Part shown: piece after piece, positions 25,478-35,094 of the stretch
Layout: every line of letters begins with the position of its first letter
Position numbering within the stretch: the first letter of the stretch is position 1
Assembly: GCA_009469675.1 (NCBI GenBank)
Contig: SSSZ01000050.1
Location: 1-64,000, forward strand
Direction of reading: 5' to 3'
Source of the DNA: Azonexaceae bacterium
Lineage (GTDB): Bacteria > Pseudomonadota > Gammaproteobacteria > Burkholderiales > Rhodocyclaceae
DNA length: 64,000 nucleotides
Program-made: the position numbers and the translations under genes
Notes under the pieces: model-generated
Seen by the model: the letters and a program-made list of their open reading frames with translations, nothing else
Databases searched by the model: none
Told to the model about the DNA's origin: nothing

Positions 25478-27001
25478 ATGGGACTATTCGGCGGCAACGC
25501 CCCCCTTGAAAAAATCGACCGCGACATCGCGGCCATCGCCGACGGCAACGCCGACCTGTCGCACAACGTCGGTTCCCCCGGCGGGGGCGCCACTGGGCGC
25601 CTGGCGGCCAACATCAACCGCTTTTTCGCCAAGGTCCGGGGACTCATCGTCCACGCCTGCGAAAAAAGCGTCAGCATCGCCGCCGACGCGGCGCGCATGA
25701 ATTACCTGGTGCAGCTCACCGGCGGCGCCGTCAAGAAACAGGAAGAATTGGCCTCGGCCGTGTTCGAATCGAGCAACCGGGTCAATCTTGCGGTATCCGA
25801 AGTGGCGCTCAACGCCGACGCCATCGAATCGTCGACCCATAACAACCTCGACCTGGCGCAACGCTCCCTCGACCAGATGCATACGGTGGCCGACACCATG
25901 CGTTCGGCCAACGCCCACATCGAACATTTCGCCACCACGGTGGGCGAACTCCACACCAGTTCGATGAAGATCAACGAGATCGTCTCCCTCATCAACGACA
26001 TTTCCGACCAGACCAACCTTCTCGCCCTCAACGCCGCCATCGAGGCCGCCCGGGCCGGCGAGGCGGGCCGCGGCTTCGCCGTGGTCGCCGACGAGGTGCG
26101 AAAACTCGCCGAAAAGGTCAAGACCGCCACCCAGGTCATCGGCCAGAACACCCAGTCGATGATTAACCTGGTGGCCGACACCTCAGACAAGACCCGCGCC
26201 ATCGTCGGTGACGTCACCCAGGCCAACGGCTACATCGAAACCTCGGCCCGCGACCTCGGCGTCATGGTCGAAGACTTCAAGCAGACCACCGTCCAGCTCG
26301 GCACCATCGCCGGCGCCATCCGCAACCTGCGGGAGAGCAACCAGTCGATCCACGGCGAGGTCGAAGAAATCCGCAACCTGGCCCTGGATATCTCGGGCAA
26401 GGTCCGCCAGTGCGAGGATTCGGCCAAGACCCTGCGCGGCTCGACGGAAGACCTGCAAGCCACCCTCGCCGATTTCCGCACCGGCGACAGCATGTTCGAC
26501 AAGCTGCACGACGCCTGCCTGTCGTTCCGCGACCGCACGGCGGCCATCGTCCAGCGCCTGGCCGACCAGGGCGCCAACATCTTCGACCAGGCCTACAAGG
26601 AAATCCCCGGATCCAACCCGAAGCGCTACACGACGTCCTACGACAACCGCTGCGACGCCGACATGACCCGCGTCAACGACGATCTTCTCAAGGAACTGCC
26701 CGGCCTCGTCTACGCCCTGGCCCTCGACAGCAGCGGCTACGCCCCGGCCCACAACAGCGTCTTCTCCAACCCGCCCACGGGCGACCCCACCGTCGACCTC
26801 GCCAAGTGCCGCCACAAGCGCATCTTCAACGACCCGGTGGGAATCCGCTGCGCCAAGAACCAGAAGCCGTCGCTCTTCCAGACCTACGTCCGCGACACCG
26901 GCGAAATCCTTTCCGACCTCACCATGCCCATCGTCATCGGCGGCCGCCATTGGGGTTGCGTGCGCATCGGCTTCAAGCCGGAACTGGTCCTCAAGGGATG
27001 A
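25478..27001 (+). CDS. Soluble methyl-accepting chemotaxis protein with C-terminal sensor domain
   Basis: 507 residues and no membrane segment, so cytoplasmic. Residues 1-60 resemble a short linker rather than a periplasmic sensor. The MCP signalling domain spans about 80-330, with the hairpin tip [18 protein letters not shown] near residues 178-195. Residues about 350-505 form a separate domain ending in [19 protein letters not shown], a pattern typical of PAS/Cache-type ligand domains. The Cys residues at NRCDAD, AKCRHKR and IRCAKN might bind a metal or haem, but that is speculation. A sensor placed after the signalling domain is uncommon. GGAGG precedes ATG 25478, and the stop overlaps the next gene (ATGA). 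Confidence 0.88.
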   Translation: MGLFGGNAPLEKIDRDIAAIADGNADLSHNVGSPGGGATGRLAANINRFFAKVRGLIVHACEKSVSIAADAARMNYLVQLTGGAVKKQEELASAVFESSNRVNLAVSEVALNADAIESSTHNNLDLAQRSLDQMHTVADTMRSANAHIEHFATTVGELHTSSMKINEIVSLINDISDQTNLLALNAAIEAARAGEAGRGFAVVADEVRKLAEKVKTATQVIGQNTQSMINLVADTSDKTRAIVGDVTQANGYIETSARDLGVMVEDFKQTTVQLGTIAGAIRNLRESNQSIHGEVEEIRNLALDISGKVRQCEDSAKTLRGSTEDLQATLADFRTGDSMFDKLHDACLSFRDRTAAIVQRLADQGANIFDQAYKEIPGSNPKRYTTSYDNRCDADMTRVNDDLLKELPGLVYALALDSSGYAPAHNSVFSNPPTGDPTVDLAKCRHKRIFNDPVGIRCAKNQKPSLFQTYVRDTGEILSDLTMPIVIGGRHWGCVRIGFKPELVLKG

Positions 27002-27579
27002 CCGTCGGCTACCGGGACGTCCTCGCCTACTGGTTCGGCGCCCCCGACGATCCCGATTACGGTCAGCCCCGCGCCGCCTGGTTCCGCAAGGATGCCGCCG
27101 TCGACGCGGATATCCGCAGCCGCTTCCGCGCCCTCCACCAATGGGCCGCCAGCGGGCTTCTCGACGCCTGGGACGAGGCACCGGAGCCGATGCTGGCGCT
27201 GGTCATCGTCCTCGACCAGTTTTCCCGCCAGATCTATCGCGACCAGCCCCGGGCCTTCAAGAGCGACGCCAAGGCCCTGCACCTGGCCGAACGGGCCGTC
27301 GCCGCAGGCTTCGACCGGCAGCTGCCCGCCCTGCAGCGGGCTTTCCTCTATTTTCCCTTCGAACACGCCGAATCGCCGGCGGCCCAGGAAAAATCCCTAG
27401 CCCTGTTTACCGCCCTGACCGAGGAAGGCCCCGAATTTGCCGGCTTCGCCGACTACGCCAGACGCCACCAGGAAGTCATCGCCCGCTTCGGCCGCTTCCC
27501 CCACCGCAATGCCATTCTCGGGCGGGAGACCACGCCTGGGGAGGCGGACTACTTGGCGCAGCCGGGGAGCGGGTTCTAG
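26998..27579 (+). CDS. DUF924-family protein
   Basis: 193 residues, all-helical, with the family's marker '[20 protein letters not shown]' near residue 70 and the FPHRN segment near the C-terminus. DUF924 proteins have a TPR-like fold and are widespread in proteobacteria; their role is not established. The ATG overlaps the stop of the chemoreceptor gene, so translation is coupled, although there is no obvious functional link. It converges with dnaE. Confidence 0.9.
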   Translation: MTVGYRDVLAYWFGAPDDPDYGQPRAAWFRKDAAVDADIRSRFRALHQWAASGLLDAWDEAPEPMLALVIVLDQFSRQIYRDQPRAFKSDAKALHLAERAVAAGFDRQLPALQRAFLYFPFEHAESPAAQEKSLALFTALTEEGPEFAGFADYARRHQEVIARFGRFPHRNAILGRETTPGEADYLAQPGSGF

Positions 27580-27602
27580 GTTTTCGCTTGCGCAACATTC
27601 CG

Positions 27603-27682
27603 CCTGACGGCAGGGGCACTTTCTTCTGGTGCAGCAATAGAAGGCAATGCCGCCCGTCAGGGGCGGAAAAGGGCGCCGCCCC
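27603..27682. terminator. Paired inverted repeats between convergent genes (possible bidirectional terminator)
   Basis: CCTGACGG (27603-27610) pairs with CCGTCAGG (27654-27661). Next to it GGGGCGG (27660-27666) pairs with CCGCCCC (27676-27682), which reaches the last bases of dnaE. No T-run is present on either strand, so termination is a positional guess. Confidence 0.4.
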
Positions 27683-30600
27683 TACTGATAAACCACCTCG
27701 ACATTAGCCGGCGTCAGCCAGTTGTGCAATTCCGCCAAGAGGGCGTCGTCCAGCCTCACCCGGGCGCCGTCGCCGAGGACCAGCTCGCATTCGGCCTCGG
27801 CGTTGCGGTAGCGCAGCCGTACGGCCGCCGGCCCGGGACCGAAGGGGGCGAGCAGGGATTTCAGCCGGCGGGCGTCGGCGCCGCCGTTCAGGCGGATGAG
27901 AAGGTGTTTGGCGTATCTGGCCCGGGCTTCGCCGAGGGTCATCAGGCGGTCGGCCACCACCCGGTTGCCGCCGGAAAAATCGTCGTAGCTGACCTTGCCT
28001 TCGACCAGCAGCACCTCGTCGGTGACGATCTTGGCGCGCTCGGCCTCGAACAGCTCGTTGAAGACCGATACCTCGACCATGGCGCTGCCGTCGTCAAGCT
28101 GGACGAAAAGCATCTTGCCGCGGCGCGTCATCTGGGTGCGCACGCCGACCACGATGCCGGCGATAACCGTCAACTCCTTGGCCGGCTCGAGCTGGGCCAG
28201 GCTACGCCGGACGAAACGCGACAACTCGCCCTTGCTGGCGGCGTAGGGATGGCCGGAGAAGAAGAAGCCCAGGGCCTGCTTCTCCTGCATCAGCTTTTCC
28301 TTCTCGTCCCAGGCCTTGACCTCGACGTATTGCGGCGCGTGTTGCTCGGCCGCCGGCCCGCTGTCGAAAAGGCTGACCTGCATTGCGTTCTTTTCGGCCT
28401 GCTCGGCGAATTCCATGGCGATGCCCACCGACGCCAGCAGCCGGTGGCGGTTGCCGTCCAGGCCGTCGAAGGCGCCGGCCTTGATGAGGGCCTCGATGGT
28501 GCGGCGATTGACCAGGCGCTTGTCGACCCGGCGGCAGAAATCGAAGAGATCCTTGAAGGCGCCGTCCTGTTCCCGGGCTTTGATGATGCATTCCACCGCC
28601 TGCTGGCCCGTGCCCTTGATGGCGCCCAGGCCGTAGCGGATGGTCTGGCGGTCCACCGGTTCGAAGCGGTAGGCCGAGGCGTTGACGTCCGGCCCAAGGA
28701 CGGTAACGCGGTTGGCGACGGTATCCTCGTAGAAGATCTTCACCGTATCGGTGTTGTCCATGTCCGAAGACAGGGTCGCCGCCATGAAGGCGGCACAGTG
28801 GTGCGCCTTCAACCAGGCCGTGTGGTAGGTGACGACGGCGTAGGCGGCGGTGTGGGATTTGTTGAAGCCGTATTCGGCGAACTTGGTCATCAAATCGAAC
28901 AACTGCTCGGCCAGGGCCGGATCGTAGCCCTTCTCCTTGGCCCCGGCGGCGATGGTTTCCCGGTGCTTGGCCATTTCTTCGGGCTTCTTCTTGCCCATGG
29001 CCCGACGCAGCATGTCGGCGCCGCCCAGGGTGTAGCCGCCGATGATCTGGGAAATCTGCATCACCTGTTCCTGGTACACGATGACGCCGTAGGTGGGCGA
29101 CAGGCAGGCGGTGAGATCGGGGTGGAAGTAGTCGATCTTCTGCTGGCCTTTCTTGCGCAGGATGAAGTCGTCCACCATGCCCGAACCGAGCGGCCCCGGG
29201 CGGTACAGGGCCAGCACGGCGATGATGTCCTCGAAACGGTCGGGAGCGAGCTTTTTGAGGAGCTTCTTCATTCCCTCCGATTCGACCTGGAAGATCGCCG
29301 TCGTGTTGGCGTCCTTGAGAATCTGGTAGGCCGCCGGGTCGTTGAAGCCCAGGCTCATCAGGTCGAGCTTTTCGCCGGTGAGGCGTTTGACGTACTCCAG
29401 GGCCAGTTCGATGATGGTCAGGTTGCGCAGACCGAGGAAGTCGAACTTCACGAGGCCGGCCTTTTCCACGTCGTCCTTGTCGAACTGGGAAACCGGCGAG
29501 GCCTCGCTGCCGGTGGCCTGGTAGATGGGGCAGAAATCGGTGATGCGGCCGGGGGCGATGAGAACGCCGCCGGCGTGCATGCCGACGTTGCGGGTGAGGT
29601 CTTCCAGGCGCACGGCGAGGTCGAAGAGCTGCTGGATCGATTCGCCGTCGCGCTCGTCGGCCATCATCTCCTTCAGGGCCGGTTCCTGCTCCAGGGCGTC
29701 GCCCAGGGAAACGGGCTTGTTCTGGACGATGGGAATGAGCTTGGACAGCCGGTCGCAGAGCGAATAGGGAAGATCGAGGACGCGGCCGACGTCGCGGATC
29801 ACCGCCTTGGACGACATGGTGCCGAAGGTGGCGATCTGGGAGACGGCCTGGGCGCCGTAGCGTTCGCGTACGTATTCGATGACGCGCCAGCGGTTGTCCT
29901 GGCAGAAATCAACGTCGAAGTCGGGCATCGATACCCGCTCCGGGTTGAGGAAGCGCTCGAAGAGGAGCGCGTAGGCCAGTGGGTCGAGATCGGTGATACC
30001 CAGGCTGTAGGCGACCAGGGAGCCGGCGCCGGAACCCCGCCCGGGGCCGACCGGGACAGCGTTGTTCTTGGCCCAGTTGATGAAGTCGGCAACGATCAGG
30101 AAGTAACCGGGGAAACCCATCTGGACGATGGTGTTGCATTCGAAGACCAGGCGTTCGTCGTATTCCGGCCGGCGCTTCTGGCGCTCGGCGGCCTCGGGAT
30201 AGCGCTGCAGCAGGCGCTTTTCCAGGCCTGCCTTGGCCTCGGCCACGAGGAAATCGTCGAGGGTCAGGCCGGCCGGCGTCGGGAAGTCGGGCAGGAAATT
30301 CTTCCCCAGGGTCAATTCGATATTGCAGCGCCGGGCGATTTCGACGGAATTTTCCAGCGCCTCGGGCAGGTCGGCGAAGAGTTCGGCCATTTCGGCCTGG
30401 CTCTTGAAGTACTGCTCCTCGGTGTAGGGGCGCGGCCGCCGCGTATCGCCCAGGACGTAACCTTCGGCGATGCAGACCCGGGCCTCGTGGGCGCGGAAAT
30501 CGTCGCGGCTGAGGAACTGGACGGGGTGGGTGGCGACCAGGGGCAGGCCGAGTTCGCCCGCCAGGTCGGCCGTCGCCTGGACCACGGTTTCTTGCTGCGG

Positions 30601-31128
30601 CTGGCCGTAGCGCTGGATTTCCAGGTAGAAGGCGCCGGGAAAGAGAGCCTCCCAGGCCCGGGCACGTTCGGCGGCGAGGTCGAAATTGCCGTTGGCCAGG
30701 GCTTCGCCGACGTCGCCCAGGTGGGCGCCGGAAAGGGCGATGAGGCCGTCGCTGCCGACTTCAACCAGCCACTCCCGGCGGATTTCCGCCTTGTCGCGCC
30801 GGCCTTCGACCAGGTAGGCCCGGGTCAGAAGTTCGCACAGCTGCAGATAACCCGCCCGGTTCCGGGCGAGCAGCAGGAGGCGGCGGGAATCCTCCGGGAC
30901 TTCCGGGTTGGCGACCCAGACGTCGGCGCCGGCGATGGGCTTGACCCCCTTGCCGCGGGCGCCGGTGTAGAACTTGACGAGGCCGAAGAGGTTGCCCAGG
31001 TCGGTCAGGGCCAGGGCCGGCATGGCGTCGGCGGCGGCGCGCTTGACCGCGTCGCCGACGCGGACGATGCCATCGGTGATGGAGTATTCGGAATGGAGCC
31101 GAAGATGAATGAAGCGGGGGGAAGTCAT
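27682..31128 (-). CDS. dnaE: DNA polymerase III alpha subunit
   Basis: 1148 residues, the standard DnaE1 length. It is the replicative 5'-3' polymerase. The N-terminal PHP domain starts FIHLRLHSEYSITDGI. The polymerase palm has PGRGSGAGSLVAYSLGI and the catalytic Asp motif MPDFDVDFCQDNR near residue 400. The fingers/tau-binding region, HhH and C-terminal OB domain (TVIAGIVVGVRTQMTRRGKM) follow. The PHP metal residues look partly replaced, as in other proteobacterial alpha subunits that rely on a separate epsilon proofreader. ATG 31128. Repeat copy 2 lies behind its start region, so its promoter must be within or beyond that repeat. Confidence 0.98.
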   Translation of the reverse strand: MTSPRFIHLRLHSEYSITDGIVRVGDAVKRAAADAMPALALTDLGNLFGLVKFYTGARGKGVKPIAGADVWVANPEVPEDSRRLLLLARNRAGYLQLCELLTRAYLVEGRRDKAEIRREWLVEVGSDGLIALSGAHLGDVGEALANGNFDLAAERARAWEALFPGAFYLEIQRYGQPQQETVVQATADLAGELGLPLVATHPVQFLSRDDFRAHEARVCIAEGYVLGDTRRPRPYTEEQYFKSQAEMAELFADLPEALENSVEIARRCNIELTLGKNFLPDFPTPAGLTLDDFLVAEAKAGLEKRLLQRYPEAAERQKRRPEYDERLVFECNTIVQMGFPGYFLIVADFINWAKNNAVPVGPGRGSGAGSLVAYSLGITDLDPLAYALLFERFLNPERVSMPDFDVDFCQDNRWRVIEYVRERYGAQAVSQIATFGTMSSKAVIRDVGRVLDLPYSLCDRLSKLIPIVQNKPVSLGDALEQEPALKEMMADERDGESIQQLFDLAVRLEDLTRNVGMHAGGVLIAPGRITDFCPIYQATGSEASPVSQFDKDDVEKAGLVKFDFLGLRNLTIIELALEYVKRLTGEKLDLMSLGFNDPAAYQILKDANTTAIFQVESEGMKKLLKKLAPDRFEDIIAVLALYRPGPLGSGMVDDFILRKKGQQKIDYFHPDLTACLSPTYGVIVYQEQVMQISQIIGGYTLGGADMLRRAMGKKKPEEMAKHRETIAAGAKEKGYDPALAEQLFDLMTKFAEYGFNKSHTAAYAVVTYHTAWLKAHHCAAFMAATLSSDMDNTDTVKIFYEDTVANRVTVLGPDVNASAYRFEPVDRQTIRYGLGAIKGTGQQAVECIIKAREQDGAFKDLFDFCRRVDKRLVNRRTIEALIKAGAFDGLDGNRHRLLASVGIAMEFAEQAEKNAMQVSLFDSGPAAEQHAPQYVEVKAWDEKEKLMQEKQALGFFFSGHPYAASKGELSRFVRRSLAQLEPAKELTVIAGIVVGVRTQMTRRGKMLFVQLDDGSAMVEVSVFNELFEAERAKIVTDEVLLVEGKVSYDDFSGGNRVVADRLMTLGEARARYAKHLLIRLNGGADARRLKSLLAPFGPGPAAVRLRYRNAEAECELVLGDGARVRLDDALLAELHNWLTPANVEVVYQ

Positions 31129-31175
31129 GCCGGCGATTTTACCCCGGCCGCCCGGCCGACGCCCGCAAGCCGCTC

Positions 31176-31279
31176 ATACCAATTCGCTTTCAATTCGAGG
31201 CGCGAAGACGAGCCGAAGACAGTGCTGGAGCACGGCAAGGCGAAGTCGACAATGGATCGGTTGGAAAGCGAATCGGTAT
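31176..31279. repeat. Palindromic dispersed repeat, copy 2 (104 bp)
   Basis: The ends are ATACCAATTCGCTTTC on the left and GAAAGCGAATCGGTAT on the right, with a core hairpin around GTGCTGGAGCACGG. The right boundary meets the TGA stop of the TonB-dependent receptor gene, which reads TGATACC into the repeat on the minus strand. It lies between the divergent starts/ends of dnaE and the receptor gene, inside the only space available for the dnaE promoter. Confidence 0.95.
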
Positions 31280-33399
31280 CAGAAGTCGAGGCGCAGGCTC
31301 AGCCAGTGCATTTCGTTGACGACCCGGGTCTCGCGCCGGCCGTCCTGGGGATGATTGGCGCTCTGCGCCGTGTACGCGATCTCGCCGCGGGTCGGACCGA
31401 GGCGGAAGGATTTGGCGAGCCGCCAATCGACGCGCTCGTAAGGGGCGGTGAACGAGTTGCGCCGCCAGCGCATGAAGGCCGACTTGTAATACATCACCGA
31501 TGTTTCGAAGCCGTAGGGCAGGCTCTGGATGAGCATCACCGAGGTCGCGTGGCGGGGTGCGGAATCCCGGGTCTGGGTCGATATCTTGTCGATGTTGATA
31601 CCGCCCCCCTTGTTGCCGTCGGCGATCGCCCAGACGTCGGTGAGATCGGCATAGATGCTGGTATAGGCGTGGCCGTAGAGGATGCGCGTGGCGTCGAAGG
31701 GCTGCCAGCGCCACTGGGATTCATAGCCCCGGATCGAGACCTTCTCCAGGTTGAGGGCGGCATCGGCGCGACCGAAGGGATAGAGCGCGGTGGTCAGGAC
31801 GAGGCGATCGCCCAGGGAATCCCGGTCGTCCGGCGCCCCGGCCGGCAGGGGATAGGGGACGATGGTGATGCGGTTGGGAATGCGTTCGTTGAAGGCCCGC
31901 ACGTCCAGGCTCGCCCGTAGCGCCTTGAATTCACCGAGGTAGCCGGCCTCCACAGTATCGAGCCGCTCGGCTTTGAGACCGGGGGCGGCGAGATAGCTGC
32001 GGTCGAGCGGCCCACCGCCGCCGACCGGCCCGACCTGGGTGTCGCCCCGGGCCTCAAAAAGACTGGGGGTGCGGTGGGCGCGGGAGGCGATCAGCCGCAG
32101 GGTATGCCCCGGGAGCAGGTGATAGCTGACCCCGACCCGGGGATCGAAATGGGTTCCCGACAAGCTGTCCCGCTCCAGGCCGGCGCCGAAATTGAGGAGC
32201 CAGGCGGCGGCCGGGCGCCATTCGAGGTTGGCGAAAAGCCTCCCTACCGATCGCGACTGCCAGGCGGCGCTGTTGAATTGCTGCTGCGACACGAGATCCA
32301 CGTGGCTTACATTGGCGCCCCAGGCGAGCCGGGTCGACCGCCAGGGCGAAAAGCTGTGCTGCCACTCGATCTCGTTGCTCACTGACCGGCCGTCATTGGG
32401 ACTCACCGCGTTGAAGGCGGCGCTACTGTCATCGGGCTTGGTGAAGGACACCCGGCCAATGAAGCGCCCCGACATCCAGTCTTCGACGTGGGAAAAGCGC
32501 AGCCTGAAATCCTCGTCGGGGGACAGGGTGCGCCGCCATTCGGCCGACAGGTTGGTGCTGCTCTGGCTGAGGTCGCGGAAGGGATCGCTGGTGCTGAGCG
32601 GGCGGCCGAACTGGGAGACGTCGTAGGCATGGCTCAAGGAAAGCTGCAACTCGTCCCGGTCGCCGAGAGGAACGTCGGCCCGCAGGTCGAAAAGCCGGTT
32701 GTGGCGCGAATCGTGGGGGTCGAACCAGCCCAGGTTGCCGTCGAACATGTTGCGCAGGCCGTCGTCGCCCTGCTGGCGATAGGTCATGCGCAGGTGGGCG
32801 CCGGCCACTTGTCCGCCCCAGCGCACCGTCTGGTCGGCGATGCTCTGGTTGCCGCGGCTCGCCGCAAGGGTGAACCCGGAGGCTGTCGAAGCATGCTGGG
32901 TGATGATGTTGATGACCCCGAGAAAGGCGTTGGAGCCGTAGGAAACAGCGTTGGAGCCGCGCATTACCTCGATGCGCTCGATGTCTTCCGGCGCCACGGG
33001 AACCAGGTTCCAGTTGACCCCCGACTTGAACAGTGGCGAATACAGCGAACGCCCATCCACCAGCACCTGTACCCGCGGCGTGTATTCCTCGTTGGACAAG
33101 CCGTGGTAGGCCACCACCGCCGCCTCCTGGTTGGGCGGAGTGACGGAAAAACCTGGCACCAGCCGCAGGACGTCGGCGATGTTGCGCGCCCCGGCGGCCC
33201 GGATGAGGTCGCGGTCGATCACCGTCACCGCCCCCGGCGCTTCGGCCAGCGGCTGCTGCAGGCGGGATACCGAGGCGACGACGGGCAGGTTGCTGAAAAA
33301 TAGATCCTCGTCGGCCCCGGCGACGCCGCTGGCGGCGAAGGCGAGCAGGCCAACCGCCAGGCGCCGCCGCCAGCGCAGGAAAAATGCTTGTCCCCTCAA
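31279..33399 (-). CDS. TonB-dependent outer-membrane receptor
   Basis: 706 residues. The only available start is TTG 33399 (an in-frame stop lies just upstream), with AAAGAGA before it. Signal peptide 1-28 (RWRRRLAVGLLAFAASGVAGA). The plug domain is at about 45-160, with 'GARNIADVLRLVPGFSV', 'VQVLVDGRSLYSP' and 'IERIEVMRGSNAVSYGSNAFLGVINI'. The 22-strand barrel follows and ends in the C-terminal Phe (LSLRLDF) needed for outer-membrane insertion. The substrate is unknown; it resembles the 'cirA/btuB-like' uncharacterised group, and no transporter is adjacent. The stop codon shares its bases with the end of repeat copy 2, but the protein looks complete. Confidence 0.92.
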   Translation of the reverse strand: MRGQAFFLRWRRRLAVGLLAFAASGVAGADEDLFFSNLPVVASVSRLQQPLAEAPGAVTVIDRDLIRAAGARNIADVLRLVPGFSVTPPNQEAAVVAYHGLSNEEYTPRVQVLVDGRSLYSPLFKSGVNWNLVPVAPEDIERIEVMRGSNAVSYGSNAFLGVINIITQHASTASGFTLAASRGNQSIADQTVRWGGQVAGAHLRMTYRQQGDDGLRNMFDGNLGWFDPHDSRHNRLFDLRADVPLGDRDELQLSLSHAYDVSQFGRPLSTSDPFRDLSQSSTNLSAEWRRTLSPDEDFRLRFSHVEDWMSGRFIGRVSFTKPDDSSAAFNAVSPNDGRSVSNEIEWQHSFSPWRSTRLAWGANVSHVDLVSQQQFNSAAWQSRSVGRLFANLEWRPAAAWLLNFGAGLERDSLSGTHFDPRVGVSYHLLPGHTLRLIASRAHRTPSLFEARGDTQVGPVGGGGPLDRSYLAAPGLKAERLDTVEAGYLGEFKALRASLDVRAFNERIPNRITIVPYPLPAGAPDDRDSLGDRLVLTTALYPFGRADAALNLEKVSIRGYESQWRWQPFDATRILYGHAYTSIYADLTDVWAIADGNKGGGINIDKISTQTRDSAPRHATSVMLIQSLPYGFETSVMYYKSAFMRWRRNSFTAPYERVDWRLAKSFRLGPTRGEIAYTAQSANHPQDGRRETRVVNEMHWLSLRLDF

Positions 33400-33546
33400 A
33401 ATTAGTCTCTTTCTTCAATCAGCTGGACCGTTTTCCCCCATCCTAGCACGATTCCCCCGGCCAGCCGGTCCCCGGCCCGGCGCTTACCCTTTTGGCGCGA
33501 ATGGACTAAATTAACCGGACAACTTCAACATCATCCGGAGAACGCC

Positions 33547-34344
33547 ATGACTACCGCCACCAGCCCCGAACCCCTCGTCCTGCGCCACGACCGCCCGGAC
33601 GGCCTGACGACGTTGACGCTCAACCGGCCGAGTCAGTTCAACGCCCTGTCCCAGGCCATGCTCGCCGCCCTGCAGGCCGAACTGGTGGCCGTCGGCGCCA
33701 GCGAGACGGTGCGCGTCGTGGTCATTGCCGGCGCCGGCAAGGCCTTCTGCGCCGGCCACGACCTGAAGGAAATGCGGGCCAACCACGACAAGGCGTTCAT
33801 GCAGAATCTGTTCCGCCAATGCGGCGAGATGATGCTCACCCTGACCCGCCTGCCCCAGCCGGTCATCGCCCGGGTCCAGGGCATCGCCACCGCCGCCGGC
33901 TGCCAGCTGGTCTCCATGTGCGACCTGGCGGTCGCCGCCGAGGTGGCCAGATTCGCCGTTTCCGGCATCAACGTCGGCCTGTTCTGTTCGACGCCGGCGG
34001 TGGGCCTGGCACGCAACCTGGGGCGCAAGGCGGCCCTCGAAATGCTGCTCACCGGCGACTTCATCGACGCCCAGGAAGCCCGCGCCAAGGGCCTGGTCAA
34101 TCGCGTCGTCCCGGCCGACGCCCTCGACGCCGAGGTTGAGCGCCTCGCCCAGGCCATCCTGGCCAAGAGCGCAGTCGCCGTGCGCCTGGGCAAGGGCATG
34201 TTCTACCGGCAGCTGGAAATGGGGCTGGCCGAGGCCTACGACTACGCCGGCGAAGTCATGGCCTGCAACATGATGAGCGACGATGCCGGCGAAGGCATCG
34301 ATGCCTTCATGGCCAAGCGCCCCCCGCACTACCGGGGCCGCTGA
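33547..34344 (+). CDS. Crotonase-superfamily protein (ECHDC3-like enoyl-CoA hydratase/isomerase)
   Basis: 265 residues with the crotonase spiral fold: LTLNRPSQFNALS, the oxyanion segment 'GAGKAFCAGHDLKEM' and 'GIATAAGCQLVSMCDLAVA'. The two Glu residues used by classical enoyl-CoA hydratase are not present: Gln replaces the first (AAGCQL) and Gly/Phe occupy the second region (SGINVGLFCS). This is typical of the ECHDC3-like branch, so hydratase activity is doubtful and a thioesterase or isomerase role is equally possible. ATG 33547. The 147-bp gap upstream holds the divergent promoters of this gene and the TonB receptor. Confidence 0.88.
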   Translation: MTTATSPEPLVLRHDRPDGLTTLTLNRPSQFNALSQAMLAALQAELVAVGASETVRVVVIAGAGKAFCAGHDLKEMRANHDKAFMQNLFRQCGEMMLTLTRLPQPVIARVQGIATAAGCQLVSMCDLAVAAEVARFAVSGINVGLFCSTPAVGLARNLGRKAALEMLLTGDFIDAQEARAKGLVNRVVPADALDAEVERLAQAILAKSAVAVRLGKGMFYRQLEMGLAEAYDYAGEVMACNMMSDDAGEGIDAFMAKRPPHYRGR

Positions 34345-34356
34345 GCGCCCGGAAGA

Positions 34357-35085
34357 TCAGATCGAGGTGGTCAGCCGGACCAGCCAGTCCGGTGCGATTT
34401 CCAGCACCCAGGCCTCGAAACGCTTGTCGAGGCCGGTGACGATCAACACCCCGAGCACCAGCATGACCACCCCCAGGGCCTGCTTGCCGGCCTTGCCCGC
34501 GGCCAGCAGGCGCCCCCGCAGGCGCGTCATGGCCTGGCGCGAGACGACCCCGAGGACGACCAGGGGAAGCGCGGCGCCGATGCCGAACACAGCCATCAAC
34601 AGGGTCACCTGGACGAGGTTGCTGCCCTGGCTGGCGAGGGTGATCGCCGCCCCCAGGGTCGGGCCGACGCAGGGGCTCCAGACGAGACCGAGAAGCAGGC
34701 CGAGGACGAACTGCCCCGACAGCCCGTCGAGGGTCACCCGGGACAGCAGCGACTGGCCGGCCCCCGACAGGCCGGCGGTGGCGCCGGCGAATTTTTCCTG
34801 CAGCCGCGGCGAGAGGAGGACGATGCCGAAGGCCATGAGGAGTATTGCCGCAGCGCTGCGCAGCACCCCCTGATCGAGGCCCAAGGAACCACCCAGGCTG
34901 GCGATGAAGACGCCGACCAGGGTAAACGACAGGGCCAGCCCCCCGGCCAGGGCGTAGGGACCGAGGCGGTGGGCGGCGAGGGCGGTGCCGAGGAGGATGG
35001 GAACAAGGGGCAGGACGCAGGGCGACAGGGTGGACAGGCCGCCTGCCAGGAAGGCCAGCCCAAAGGTTGCCGCCCCGAAGTCCAC
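34357..35085 (-). CDS. CcdA/DsbD-type thiol-disulfide membrane transporter
   Basis: 242 residues from GTG 35085 with six to seven membrane helices. The two redox-active Cys lie in mirrored motifs, LSPCVLPLVP (near residue 23) and WSPCVGPTLG (near 137), exactly as in CcdA. It carries reducing equivalents from cytoplasmic thioredoxin across the inner membrane to periplasmic thiol proteins. The gene for an exported thioredoxin-like protein lies 9 bp upstream on the same strand, a natural partner. It converges with the crotonase gene. Confidence 0.92.
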   Translation of the reverse strand: MDFGAATFGLAFLAGGLSTLSPCVLPLVPILLGTALAAHRLGPYALAGGLALSFTLVGVFIASLGGSLGLDQGVLRSAAAILLMAFGIVLLSPRLQEKFAGATAGLSGAGQSLLSRVTLDGLSGQFVLGLLLGLVWSPCVGPTLGAAITLASQGSNLVQVTLLMAVFGIGAALPLVVLGVVSRQAMTRLRGRLLAAGKAGKQALGVVMLVLGVLIVTGLDKRFEAWVLEIAPDWLVRLTTSI

Positions 35086-35094
35086 GGCCGGGAC

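Noticed and set aside
27724..31920. A 1398-codon open frame antisense to dnaE
   Set aside because: It mirrors dnaE on the opposite strand. High third-position GC leaves antisense frames open, and the predicted peptide is low-complexity G/V/D-rich with no family features.
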